DNA of 64,000 nt from Amaurobius ferox. Its lineage: Eukaryota > Arthropoda > Arachnida > Araneae > Amaurobiidae. Of the stretch, positions 44,965 to 56,215 are shown one piece after another (within the stretch, counting starts at the first letter, position 1; every line of letters starts with the position of its first letter). Location: NCBI GenBank assembly GCA_951213105.1, contig OX578133.1:141725313-141789312 (forward strand). Reading direction: 5' to 3'. The translations under genes were made by a program, and so were the position numbers. The notes beneath the pieces are model-generated. The model was not told where the DNA came from and did no database searches. It saw only the letters and a program-made list of their open reading frames with translations.

Positions 44965-46288
44965 AGTTTTGACGTTGTTTCTTTATTTCCTAGTATACCC
45001 GTTGACATTGCTATTACAATTATTATCAATAGTACCTTGCATAGTTTTGATGTTGTTTCTTTATTTCCTAGTATACCCGTTGACATTGCTATTAAAATTA
45101 TTATCAAAAAACTACATAATCATAATTTTAAAGCTCCTACTATCGACGCAATCACTTCTGCTTTGAATATTGTTGCGGAGACAAATTATTTTGGTTTCCA
45201 TGATGCTATTTATTTAAAAACCTGTGGTGCCCTTATGGGTAGCCCTTTATCTGGTATTTTAGCCGAGGCGGATTTGCAGGAACTCGAGAATGAGATTTTG
45301 CCTTTATTATCCACCCCCTCTCTTTGGCGCCGTTTTGTAGATGATGTGTTTATTGTTTGGGATAGTGATTTAGAAGATCTTTCTTTTCTTCTGTCTAAAG
45401 TTACTGATTTTTACCCTTCTATCAATTTTACTGTCGAACATGAAACTAATGGTTCTTTGCCTTTTCTTGATGTACTGGTCACCCGTTCTGCTATTGGTTT
45501 TCGAACCTCGGTTTTCCGTAAACCTTCTTTTACTAATTCTTGTATACCTGCTAATTCTTACCATCCTCTTTCCTCTAAAAAAGCTTCTTTTTATGCTTAT
45601 TTTAATCGCACTTTTAATGTTTGTTCATCTATTTCTGCTTTAAGTGATGAAATTGATTTTATTTTTGGCCTTGGCCGTGAGGTTGCCTACTCCTTTGAGT
45701 TTATTTGTAAGGTTTTCTTCCAAGTTCGCCGTAAATATACCCTTTTTGATACTAAACTTATTGCCTTAAAAGATCGTTTGACTTATAGGTCTAGTTTTTC
45801 CACACAATCCTCGGATTTTCCGCCCCTTTATCCATTTTTGTTCTGCGTTTGGTTTCAGACCTGCACATTCTAATATTTCTTCTTTATTTAACTGTATTTG
45901 GTCTGATAAACTTGGTGATAAGGATGACTTTAAAAGTTTTGCTGGGGTGTAAGTTGTTCCCCTGTTGTCCACCGATGGAAATTTTAAATTTCATATTGGA
46001 AGTACTAAACGCACTGTTGGCATCCGTTTAGCAGAACATGCTCGGGATGTCAGGGATAATGAACTTTCTACGGCTCTTTCTCCCAGAGATAATTTTCAGC
46101 CTCTTTTTGAAAAGACATTCCTTTTAATGCGTTGTAATAACCCACATGATATTCTTCTTTTTGAATCCCTTTTTATTTATATCTACCGCGAGTCCGTTTG
46201 TAATTTTGACCCTGTTATGAATTTGAGTTACGCTTGGCGACTCATTCTCGACTCCATGCAATTCAAATCTCTGCAAAGTTATCTTTGA
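44950..46288 (+). pseudogene. PLE copy C reverse transcriptase plus GIY-YIG nuclease
   Basis: The 307-codon frame 44950-45873 covers the RT core: 'HSFDVVSLFPSIPVDIAI' (twice), 'MGSPLSGILAEADLQELENE', 'RFVDDVFIVWDSDLEDL' and 'LPFLDVLVTR'. A frame change near 45850 leads to 'GFRPAHSNISSLF', then a stop in the GIY motif ('FAGV*VVPL', near 45950). Frame 45965-46288 continues 'FHIGSTKRTVGIRLAEHARD' to the natural C-terminus 'LDSMQFKSLQSYL'. The YIG Tyr is His here. RT palm is well kept, but the N-terminal half is missing, so no complete protein can be made. Confidence 0.9.
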
Positions 46289-46655
46289 GGTCTTCATTTT
46301 TGGGATTATGCTTGGTTGCCAGCCCCCCCCCTTTTTCTCGATTTCTGTAATTAAATTGTAATTTACTATGTTGTTCTTTTTTTGTTGGAATTTTTGAAAC
46401 TCTAAAAGAAAAATTGTTTCATAGTTTTCGGTTTATCATTGCCTAAACGTAGATCCTTTTGTAAATTGTATTTATGCAAATTTTGTCGCTATATCTATTC
46501 TATATATGAACGATTCAAATTTTATTTTCATGTAGCCACTGGTGAAGAGCGTACTTATGCTTGAAAGCGCTCTGGCCCTTTCTAAAAAAAATTTTGTACG
46601 TCTTATAGGAAGTAAAATAAAGACCTTCTGTTGTGGATGTGTGCTTAATTTTTGC
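44961..46655 (+). mobile_element. Penelope-like element copy C (5'-truncated)
   Basis: Begins within the RT palm, directly against the 5' end of copy B in opposite orientation, and runs to its 3' end 'tttttgctatta' at about 46660. The joint includes a 79-bp-spaced duplication of the block encoding 'HSFDVVSLFPSIPVDIAI' (44962 and 45041). The 3' sequence mirrors copy B, so the pair forms a large inverted repeat. Confidence 0.88.
46531..46577 (+). ncRNA. Hammerhead-ribozyme-like motif, PLE copy C
   Basis: Same position and shape as in copy B, but the core reads CUGGUGA (the conserved A6 is G) and the loop side reads UUGAAA, so it is likely inactive. Confidence 0.4.
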
Positions 46656-46826
46656 TATTATAACATCACTCAAGGACTCAAGGAATCACAATTAAGGAGT
46701 ACCTAGGTCAGCCGAAGGCTGCCTTTAACCTCCAATCTAAGGGTCGGCTGGGAAGTAATAGAAAGGAACAATTACAGAAAAGAGGTTTCAATAAAGAAAC
46801 GGGCGATGCTCTTACGATCCCTATTG

Positions 46827-46971
46827 TTGTTGTTGTTGAGACCCAGACCGTCCGACCTACCAGAAAGGTGTCGAAAGCCCAGACCATCCGGCTCGTCTAC
46901 TAGAAAGGTGTAAGGTAACTGTATGGACGGCCGGGAAGTGCCACCCAATTTAGACCGGAACCCAGTGGGGG
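46827..46971 (-). mobile_element. SINE copy, 5'-truncated, 13-bp TSD
   Basis: Minus-strand SINE tail part with an internal partial duplication of the 'gtccgacctaccagaaaggt' region. Flanked by 'acgatccctattg' at 46814-46826 and 46972-46984. It landed in the 3' region of the half-LINE, so it is younger than that element. Confidence 0.88.
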
Positions 46972-47174
46972 ACGATCCCTATTGTGACGAATCACAATAA
47001 GGATCTTTAGAGTCGCAGAATTTGAAAACGAGGAATAAAATTTTTCCTCCAGAAAGAACGGGGAGGGGGGGGGGATCGGACTGTGCTCAACGGAGCACCG
47101 GCCTTGAATCAATGAGAAGTACGTTCAACATACCACCGGAACATAGCTCATCAGAGCGGGCCCTAAACAAGTTT

Positions 47175-48841
47175 TAATCTGTGATCTGGTGGAGAACTTT
47201 GAAAAGAATATGGACTTTATCTAGATCATGCTCAGCAGCTTTCATTTGGGGAAGAACTTTAGTATAACAATCATAAATGTATTTAGGAGAGAAATGTTTT
47301 TGATATGCCATAAGCATGCCTATGACAGACTCGTAAAGTTTTTCACTATTTTCATTGACGGGTTTGGATTCCGGAGTTTTCTTTGTGGGGGGGGGGGGGG
47401 GGAGTTCAGGAAAGTCTTGAGGGTTATTTTTATATACGTTTGCGTATGAAACTTTTTTGGTGGCATATTTAGAAGTGAATCTGTTTTGTTTAGAATTATA
47501 ATTTTGTCTGGGTTTAGGTTTTGGACATCCTCTATAACTAGCGGGGTGCTCACTGCCGCAGTTTGCACAGGTGCAGGGGGTAGATTTTATTTTTAGACGC
47601 TCTATAGTTTTATGGGGGCCTGCGCACTTTACGCAATTGTGGGGGGGGGGAGCATTGTCGTGCAGAGTGGTGGAAAGACTGGCACGAAAAACATTGGCTC
47701 ACTTGAGCCCTTCCTCTGTATTTCTCGATTTTAATCTTAAGTCCTAACATAGCTTTTATTTGGTAAATTTGGAAATTTTGGTGGGGTTTAGGGCACTGCA
47801 TATAGAAAAGGGGCATAAGAACTTTATTTGATTTGGGGCCTTTTAAAGCTGGGTGATACTATTGAAATTGATATTATGTTTAATTAACTCAGTTTTTATG
47901 ATTTCTATGGACGTAGGGACGGGTAGACCACGAATGACCACATTAAGTGGTTTTTCCTCGTTTAGCAGGAATGTCCTATAATGTATCTTATCGTTTGTTA
48001 GTTTTCTTTGAACTGCCATGTGTATTCCTCTCTACAGTTACCAATAAATTTTACGAGCGGTCCTCTCAGGTTACCTTGAAGGGAGAGAGCAACTACTTTT
48101 AATTCCGAAATGTAATTGTGCCAATTTGGCGAGGGAACAATAAAAAAGGGCGGCGGAGGTTTTCCTTTTTAGGGGCAGTGTCTACAACCTGGGCATCAGG
48201 TGCCGGAACATCAGATGCTCGACCGTACTAACGGGGGGGGGGGTCATTTTTCTTTGCGCGGGCAGTAAGCCTTTTTGGGATAGTTTGAAAGCCATCCTCA
48301 TCTAAGCGGGGATGCTTTTTAGGAATTGAACCGAAGTCCGGTTTAGCATTGCAACTGAAAGGGGGGTGATGTAATCGTTACTTTTAACACTACTAGAAGG
48401 CGCCACTTGTGTGGCGGAACGAGAAGATTGCTGGTGACCAAGATTTGCGGAAGCAAAAGCAGGAAAAGGAATACTCCCGTGAGAAGAACTCACGGGGGGT
48501 TCACAGTGTTCAGAGGTAGAAGTGTCCATGTTCTGGGGTCGATTATTCTGCAATTGTGCCAGTCTGGCACGTATCAGGTTTCTCTGCTCCTGGTTCAAAT
48601 CATCAGGTGGGTCATCGTATATATCCAAAAGTTCCGAAAGGCTCATTTCCATGATCCACGTCATGTCATCATCCATAATTATTTCTTCAACGTTGACTCC
48701 ACGTGCAGGAGCACGTGTAACGGGTGTTCTCCACATACTATCACAATACTTATTATAATCATCAATAGATTTGTCAGCTCCGAACATTCTCTTAAATTCG
48801 TGTAGTTTCATCACTTCACGTTTACGCCGAGGCTGTGCCAT
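47175..48841 (-). pseudogene. LINE ORF1 (Gag-like, CCHC zinc knuckles), frameshifted
   Basis: Resembles the nucleic-acid-binding ORF1 of Jockey/X-like non-LTR elements. ATG at 48841, acidic and Q/S/P-rich N-terminus to 48302 ('MSLSELLDIYDDPPDDLNQE'). A frame change is followed by a PRE_C2HC-like region ('KPLNVVIRGLPVPTSIEII', about 47960-47900) and the first knuckle 'CFSCQSFHHSARQC' (C-x2-C-x4-H-x4-C). Cysteine-rich repeats follow ('CVKCAGPH', 'CANCGSEHPASYRGC'), and the C-terminal tail ends 'KVHILFKVLHQITD' with a stop near 47177. G-runs in the gene (48232-48242, 47641-47650, 47387-47402) coincide with frame changes. ORF1 proteins coat the element RNA. Confidence 0.8.
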
Positions 48842-48974
48842 CGCACAGAGAAGCAAGATACAAACTCAGAAAAACACAACTCAGAAGTAATACCTGGTGA
48901 GGAGCTCAGTTAAAAACGTTCTTCCTCGACCAAGTACACCGACCGAATCCTATTATAACATCAGACGTGATGCC

Positions 48975-49360
48975 AAATTATTTATATATGTAGTAAGTTT
49001 CATTTCAACGCATGCTGTGTAAATAAAGTTTATTCAAGCTTATTTAGATGTTTCGATTTTACTTGGGGGGGGGGGGGGATGGAATCCCAGAGTATGTGTA
49101 AATAAAGTTTATTGAAGCTTAGATGTTTTGATGCTACTTGGAGGGGGGGGGGGGTCCCAGAGTATGTGAAGTATGCTCTTCCAAAGGAAAGTGCAGTGAA
49201 ACTTAATATGTTTGTAAAACTTGTGTACCATTGCACATAGGTAAATGCTTTACAGTATACCATACCCAAAAACATTTTTAAATATATGTAGTAAGTTTCA
49301 TTGCAATGCATGATGTATAAATAAAGTTTATTGAGGCTTATTTAAATGTTTTGATTTTAT
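48975..49360. repeat. G-tract satellite array, right part
   Basis: Resumes the array interrupted at 42476. The first 22 bases ('aaattatttatatatgtagt' plus 'aa') repeat the last bases before the PLE insertion (42455-42476, with one mismatch), which looks like a TSD of the PLE pair. G-runs are near 49064-49076 and 49143-49154. Confidence 0.8.
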
Positions 49361-51965
49361 TTTCAACTGCTGAAATATAGCCCACTACCCAGAAAAGCTT
49401 TGGCTTGAAATAGTCAGTCAGCAATATGTTAAAACTTATTTTTGATCTCTACAAGATCTGGTTTAATATGCTCTGTAAAAATGCAAACCATATAACATGT
49501 GGTATGCCACAGACGATAGATGTGCTGAATGCATTTTTGTTTCATTCAATCATGAATTGCTTATGTATAAAGTTTTTGCAATATTTCGCCTCTAATTAGA
49601 ATCATTTGTCGAGATTTTTAAATCAGAACAATAGGGTTATGAAATATAGTGTTATGAACATCAAGCCTCCTTGATATGATCTTATTACTTCTTGAAAACG
49701 TAAGAACATACCTACTTGCTTTTTACTTTTATACCACTGCATGTTACCGATAACTTTCTAGAAGAAACTCCTGTGTATACTAATGCTGTCATGATTTTTT
49801 TTAAAGAAGCGTTATTGAATAGATCATTTCCAGGCATGTGTATATAAAGTAACAATCCCATTTATTTATTTTTTTTTACCTGCACATTGCTATATTTAAT
49901 GTAAAACTAAGTTATATTCACAATGCCTCCTCAAGAAATATAAGGAAATTTCAAAATAAAACCCGAATGCTTACGCTACACAAGAGTTTAGAAAATCTTA
50001 TATTGTTGTGTATTAAATGTAGAAACGAGGCAAGCTCAAAAGAAACTTTTTAAAATGTACTTCTTTTCAGAGAATTTTTTTATATTTAAATTATAATTAG
50101 TAAACATTAACATTATTATAACATATAAGAGTTCACACTTTCATAGCTTTGAATAATAAATTTTATCATGATTTTGAGGTACTATTATTTCAGATATTCA
50201 AAATGTAAACAATATGAAGATTAAAATAAAAAAAAAAGAAATGAAAATTTATCGATAACTTTCTGGATGATGTATAATGAACATAAAAGTAAATATATTT
50301 AAAACTGTATTAATAAAATTTGTTTGAATTATTGTGAGATGATAGTTAATTATAACTACAGTTTTTAATTTTCTGATTCATGATGAAAGCGAGACAACCA
50401 CATGTCTTTATGCTTTCTAGTTAGTTCTAGCTAGGCATACATCAATATATATTGATGTACACCTAGGTTCTAAATAAAACAGCTTTTTATTAAAATAAAA
50501 ACTCACCAAAATACTTGAAGAAATAGTATCTTCTGTTATAAATCTAATGTACGTCCAGTGATTGCTAGTACAAATAAAACAATCTCATGATGTCACATGA
50601 ATCCTCTCTACAGTTAAAAACAGGATCCCTATTAACGACAACTTTTATTTGTCTGAAACCCCCAGAGATAATAATAGGGGGGGAAGGGTACAAGGTTGAA
50701 TTGTACATAGGTGCCTGACAATATAATAAGAGCAAAACTGGTCCATGGATACTGATAACTGTAATGGGAGTGTTTTCCAGATGTCATGTATAGTTCAGTG
50801 ATGCTAAAAGTGCGTAAATCAGAAGAAAAGTTTTCAAATATTTGATTCCAGTCGCAATACTTTCCTTATGTGTTAAACTGAAAACTTAAACTTTTACATC
50901 CTTTGTACGACATCACATATATTCAGATATGAAAAGATGCTTGTATAAACAATTTAAAAAAAATTCCATATTACCTAATTTTTTTTAAATACTAAATGTG
51001 TATTCATCAGAAAATACATATGCTTTTCCATTTTGATATATCGATTTAAAAATATAGAAAAAAGTCCGAAGATTATAAATGAACTTGACCGACTGCACTT
51101 TGCGATACAAGATGCTCACTACAAGCAGGTTTTTTCACTTTCCCTAGTTTCATAATCTATATGCAGGGCAAGAAATTTCACTTCAGAGTTTACTTGCCAA
51201 AAGAGCTTTTCCCTCACCAGTTTAATATAAATAATATTGCATAATCTGTTTGTCATTTGTAATCGAAGACAAAATTGCATTAAATAAAGCTGAATATGCA
51301 GACTTTTTACAAGTTATTGTGTGATTTGGTTTATTACGGTTTGGAGAAGCATTATAAGAACAAATTTAAACAATTTTCAGCCTACGATTGCCAGATTTAT
51401 GTAGTATATCAATAACTATAAGAATATTAATAGAGATATTCAATGGAAATATGTACCCAAGGAAAAAACAAATAGATCACTTCTACAGAGTTAACTTATG
51501 TTATACATAATTATGCCTGTTTTCTCTTGCATATCTTCAATAATAACTAATACAGCAACAGAACAACCGATCTTTTTTGTATATATATGAGCCAGCTGCT
51601 ATGTTACTGTACAAGTTTACAACTCAATATATATTACTAATAAGACTTGCAATATGGGTGTTTTAAGTGCATGAAATAAAAATAGCTCAATTAAATAAAC
51701 AAACTTTGATGGCACAGATATGATTACATACTGCAAGGCTAGATGTCAGCAAAGTAGTTTTAAATGTAACTTACCCAATTCCTTTAGCAAACTTCCAAAA
51801 TCAAATATTGTGCATATATGCTTGTAGCGGCAATATGAAATTTATGTCATCAAAACACATCTTTTTATGAATATTTGTGCTAAATAATTCTAAGAGAAAA
51901 TAAATCTTGATATATCCTACTGAAATTATGCATTAAATGATTGTAAATTTCTAAAAATCATCTGT
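49361..51965. other. AT-rich DNA, no gene seen
   Basis: Contains a perfect 22-bp palindrome at 50438-50459 (centre 'atatat'). No transposon ends, protein or RNA recognised over 2.6 kb. Confidence 0.45.
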
Positions 51966-51971
51966 AATATA

Positions 51972-52125
51972 CGGATAGACCGATGTTACAAAGAACATGA
52001 CCGCTGTGCCGTGGAATCGCGCATGTGACGTCACATGAAACTCATCTATAGATGAGTTTCATGTGACATCACGTTCGCGATTCCACTGCAGAACGGCCAT
52101 ATTCTTTGTAATATCGGTTTATCCC
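51972..52125. repeat. 154-bp near-perfect palindrome with CRE-like sites
   Basis: The arms 51972-52048 and 52049-52125 meet with no spacer at 'catcta|tagatg' and agree in roughly nine of ten positions. Each arm holds 'gatgagtttcatgtgac' (TGACGTCA on the left, TGACATCA on the right), 'cgcgattccac' and 'atattctttgtaatatcgg' or its variant. It ends 12 bp before the ATG of a THAP-domain exon. Confidence 0.85.
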
Positions 52126-52137
52126 TACTATTGAAGA

Positions 52138-52365
52138 ATGGGTCGAAATTGTGTTGTTTATGACTGTAGCAATGTATGCTCAAGGAATAAAGGAAAGATA
52201 TTTTTCTGCATACCTTCTGTTATAAAACACCATAATGATGTACGAACAGAAGAACTTTCTAAAAACCGCCGAAATATATGGATAACAAGAATAAATAGGA
52301 AAGATTGAGTACCAACAAAATATTCCTTTGTGTGCTCTGAACACTTTATGAGTGGTATATAATTT
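52138..52365 (+). pseudogene. THAP-domain exon relic
   Basis: Reads 'MGRNCVVYDCSNVCSRNKGK', 'IFFCIPSVIKHHN', 'RNIWITRINRKD', stop (TGA where TGG is expected), then 'VPTKYSFVCSEHFMSG'. It has the THAP C2CH layout: C-x4-C near the start, a central Trp, and C-x2-H in 'CSEHF'. The exon ends in a possible splice donor (agtg|gtatat) at about 52352. The single in-frame stop and lack of any downstream partner suggest a dead exon. THAP domains bind DNA and are the N-terminal module of P-element transposases. Confidence 0.7.
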
Positions 52366-52370
52366 TGCAA

Positions 52371-52784
52371 TTAATTATCTTTAACTGTTTACAGTAATTT
52401 CAAACTCAGTCTTTTGTCAAAGAGAAATTTAATAATCTACAAATGAACTATGTAAACAGATGGAGCATAATATGTAAATACCGTTAAAAACATTTATTTA
52501 TCGCTTATAATTATCACATTTAATGAATTATTTTATTATAATTTTACAGCAGCACTTCTGATGTTCCTATTTTGAATAACTTGTAACATTAAATAGTGTT
52601 TCTCCATTCAAATATCTTTCTGGGTCTTGTTTTATCGACCCAGATTGTTTCGATACCTCTGTCGGCTTTCTAAAGGCAATTTCTCTACGTAATCAGATAA
52701 TTTCATATTGTAAACCAATCTATATTAAGAAAATATCGCTACACTATGTTAACAACTAGCACTTTAACATTGAAAGAAGACAGT
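52371..52784. other. No gene seen
   Basis: AT-rich sequence that could be the intron after the THAP exon. Confidence 0.35.
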
Positions 52785-53080
52785 GATGGCGGACTGCATC
52801 TACAAAGAGTATGGCGGAAGCAACCGTTGCTACGGGGAGTGTTGTTGTTGAAACCCAGACCGTCCGACCTACCAGAAAGGTGTAAGGTAACTGTTTGGAC
52901 GGTCGGGAAGTGCCACCCAATTTAGACCGGAACCCAGTGGGGGAAGCATCCACAGGGACCGTACCCTCCTTCCCCTACCACCAACCTCTCGGAAGGACTT
53001 TCGGACCCACATGTTTAACGTGATCGTACTCCGCATGAACACGGCGCTACGGGGAGTGTGACGTCGGTGCAACTAAGAGC
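52785..53080 (-). promoter_or_regulatory. GC-richer CRE/GCCAT module, split by a SINE
   Basis: 'ctacaaagagtatggcggaa' and 'gcaaccgttgctacggggag' before the SINE, 'tgacgtcggtgcaact' after it. In reverse this is the block of the 40411-40855 tandem repeat and is related to the 51972-52125 palindrome. The function is inferred from the CRE-like and GCCAT (YY1-like) words only. Confidence 0.4.
52842..53045 (-). mobile_element. SINE copy, 5'-truncated, 13-bp TSD
   Basis: Minus-strand SINE from 'gttcatgcggagtacgatca' to the (CAA) tail, head missing. Flanked by 'gctacggggagtg' at 52829-52841 and 53046-53058, a perfect TSD inside the GC-richer module. Confidence 0.92.
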
Positions 53081-53639
53081 ATGGGCGCGTGACGTCACAC
53101 AGACAATTTTGTCCTTACGTTTCGTGACATTTCCAAAACAAAATATTCGTTTTCTTAGCAGTATAGAAATTTTCATTATTTCTGTATTAAAAACGGTTAC
53201 GTTAGAAACTTACAATCGTTTAACCTCTAACTTTACTAAATTTATCTTGTTTGATGGATATTTTAATCAACTAGAAAATAAAATATTCACTTTTATTAAA
53301 ATATTTACACGAGTTTTTTTAAAGAAAAATCGTTACATATCTTTCCCGTCACGTTCGAATATACATTGCAGAACTTGCTAGTAAATGTATATATCTTTAT
53401 CAACTAGTTAGTGACCACAGTAAAAATGAGTAGTGGTGTACATTCACTTAAAATCGCTCAAAATGCACGTTAGCAAATGAAATCTTTAAATATATGTTGT
53501 TATTCAAGTATTCTAAATAACTTATTTTCATCACAAAGATAAATTTCGATGTTTAATGGATTTAGTTCTAATTTTTATTTGCCATCATCGTCCGTTTAGC
53601 ATTACATGCTATGGTAAAAATAATGTCCTTTTGCCCTTA

Positions 53640-53949
53640 CGTTTCTGCGCATTCTACCACGCAGATTGTTTATTTACACTCGTGCCCATGCTTTGCTTGG
53701 CACGAGTGTTCGCCCCCATCTATTGCTCGGGCACTCAGCCAAGGCTATCTAAAACAAGGCTCGGACATCTAGGAATCATGGGATACGTGACGTCAGCCGC
53801 GGGGGGATCTGCAATCACTCAGAGAGTACGAAAGTGTATTGAAGTTATAGGAGTGACTTTCAAAAATTCATATTTTTAAATAAAAAAAATAATTTAATTA
53901 CGTGCCCATTAGGATTATTGTGTCTACTGAAAACAGGACTTCATAAATG
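53640..53949 (+). promoter_or_regulatory. Candidate promoter and 5' leader exon of the P-element-like gene
   Basis: A GC-richer patch with 'gtgacgtcagccgcgg' (53788-53803) and an inverted 'gtgcccatgctttgcttggcac' hairpin near 53681-53702. A candidate splice donor 'aatg|gtgagt' is at 53948-53949. A matching acceptor 'tttttag|at' lies at 56209-56210, just before the THAP9-like ATG. The exon link is inferred, not shown. Confidence 0.3.
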
Positions 53950-56210
53950 GTGAGTTATTTTTTATTTTGTCTTATTTTATGCATGCAATTTTAACATTTT
54001 TGTAACACATAGCACGTGTAGCGCCGAATGTTGCTATATCTGTACGAATAGTCTTATATCTTGAGAAAAGTACTCTTAATTCATGTTTAATATTGCCTGA
54101 ATGACTTGTTATTCATCACTGAACCTTGCATTTTAAGCATAATTTTATTACAGACTTTTGTGAAGTAAATATTTGCTTTTTTGTTGAGATCGTGAATCGT
54201 ACATTTTTTAGACGTTAGAAAAACAAAATCTGTTACAAATTACTCTTTACACCATAATATGTTATTTTAAGTTAATCTAAAGTATCAATGAATCAAATTG
54301 CAGCCTTGCTAAATCATAGAATTATCGAAATAGCCATAATAAATTATAGAATTATCGAAATAGCCTTGATAAATCATAGAACATAAAAACTGTATTACAA
54401 ATGAAATATGCGCAATATGCCTTTGTATAATTGTTTAAGAAATAAAGCATGGGGGGGGGGGGGTATCTGTGATCATTGCACAATGCATTCACACTTAAAT
54501 TTTCATATTGATGTTTGTATTTATTGTTGAATTGTCAGGCTTTTGTTAAAAATAATTACTTTTGTGCTGTGTTTATCAGTTATAACATAATATTTTACCA
54601 TTCTTCATGTAACTACGGTACCCACTTGAGTATCCAGGGCTGCCAAACTAGTGCTCAAAAGTCTAAACTGTAAATTTAAATTTCATAGCATTTTTTATTT
54701 TATTTTGAGAAAATTATCTGTTGATTTATAACTGTGTGAAGTTTTTCGCATGTGTGGCACTGAATGTTTCAATTTCTGTATGAATTACCTTATATCTTCT
54801 GAAGAAAAATACTTTTAATTCATTTTTAATATTGCCTGAATAACTTATTTATTGATGAACTTTGTATTGTAAGTCACCCAAGACAAGCGAGAGTCTGTGG
54901 CATGTGCAGAGTAAAGTAAAATTTTCCATTCGGCTGGCGACTGTACATAACAGAAAATAAAGATGACAAAATTGGAAACACGTCATTTAAAGTTGCTTGT
55001 TACCCAAAACAACAACTTGTATTCTGGATCAATTTTTCTTACTTACCACTCCATACAATCGAGGTCTATGACGTGCGAGGTAAAATTTTGCATGCGACTG
55101 TACATAACAGAAAATGGAACTGGCGAATTTGCAAACACGTCATTGAATGGAATTTGCTCATATATTTTTATCCAAAGTCAGCAGACATATGGCAATAAAT
55201 AGCAAATTATAGTTACTCATGTCTCTCTCTAAGCCCATATCACATTCAAGAACTTTTGGAACAACCATCTAGTTCAGACAACTTTTCCACCAATTTTCTA
55301 GCAAAAAAGTTGGTGATAGGGTTGTCTGACAATTTAAGAAGTTGGGCTAAATGAAAAACTGCGAGTGAAAGTACTGTATTTTTATCACATTTTTGGCGAG
55401 AAATATACAATTGTGTATTTTGCGACATTGCGGTTAGGGTTACGTCGGTTTGTTTACTGCTTGGCAACTCGTCTGCTTTACATTACATGTATATTTTAGA
55501 TCGATTTTGCATTGAAATCTCTAAAATTTTAATTTGGGCTGATTTTTCGCCCAATTATGGGTTTCGCATTATTTTATAATTGGTATTTAACCATATATAA
55601 ATATATAATACATATATACTACGTTGTAATTTGAATTACTTGTTGAATGGCTGCAAATTAGATTTTGATACTCGACACATTCTATACAGCAAATACTATA
55701 TTTATTTTATCAACCATTAACATATGGACTAGTTTACTTTCAATTATTATCATTCTTCTCTTCATAGTTCACGTTATGTAATTAACTACTATAAAATACA
55801 TTTATTGTGTTTAAAATTTGTTTGATGCTTAACTTAAAATTATTTACATTTTAGAGTCTTGAACATTTTTTTTCAAACATTGTTTACAATTTAACAACCG
55901 ATATTTAGACCTTAAAAATATTTTAATCAATACAGTATTATGTATTGTCATGTACAAATTTATGATATGAAAATTTAAAAAGCGTAAATTTATATTTCTG
56001 ATGAAATTCAAAACACGTTAATTTTTAAAGTTCAAAATTTTTGTATCTAAAAAATTAACACAGAGTAAAATTTAAATGTTAAATTATATCCTTATAATTT
56101 AAAATATTAATGTTCATATTTCAATTATAAAAAAAAAACTTTTTCATTGTATATAGTTATTTTTCTATACGGTTGTCAATTATCTAATTTTTAATATTTA
56201 TTATTTTTAG
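53950..56210. repeat. AT-rich interval with three sets of local repeats
   Basis: A 38-bp-scale tandem repeat ('atcatagaattatcgaaata', 'gccttgataaatcatagaa') is at 54303-54385. About 120 bp at 54030-54160 recurs at 54770-54880 ('ttaatattgcctgaat'). A third repeat ('ctgtacataacagaaaat') occurs at 54943 and 55088, each followed by 'aaacacgtcatt'. If the splice guess is right, this is an intron. A 73-codon minus-strand frame at 55246-55467 is not recognised. Confidence 0.5.
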
Positions 56211-56215
56211 ATATC

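Larger units (their letters stand above)
46669..48949 (-). mobile_element. ORF1-only LINE-like element (half-LINE)
   Basis: A 2.28-kb minus-strand element between perfect 14-bp direct repeats CTATTATAACATCA (46655-46668 and 48950-48963). It has a 5' leader of about 110 nt, one gag-like ORF1 and a 3' region of about 500 nt ending in a duplicated 'ccttgag'. There is no ORF2 endonuclease or RT. It contains a SINE at 46827-46971. The TSD around a 5'-complete, ORF2-less element argues that it moved as such. Confidence 0.75.

Noticed and set aside
48407..48805. 132-codon plus-strand frame
   Set aside because: It is the antisense of the LINE ORF1 N-terminus.
55246..55467. 73-codon minus-strand frame with protein-like composition
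   Set aside because: No family resemblance, no splice or promoter context; length is within chance for this window.
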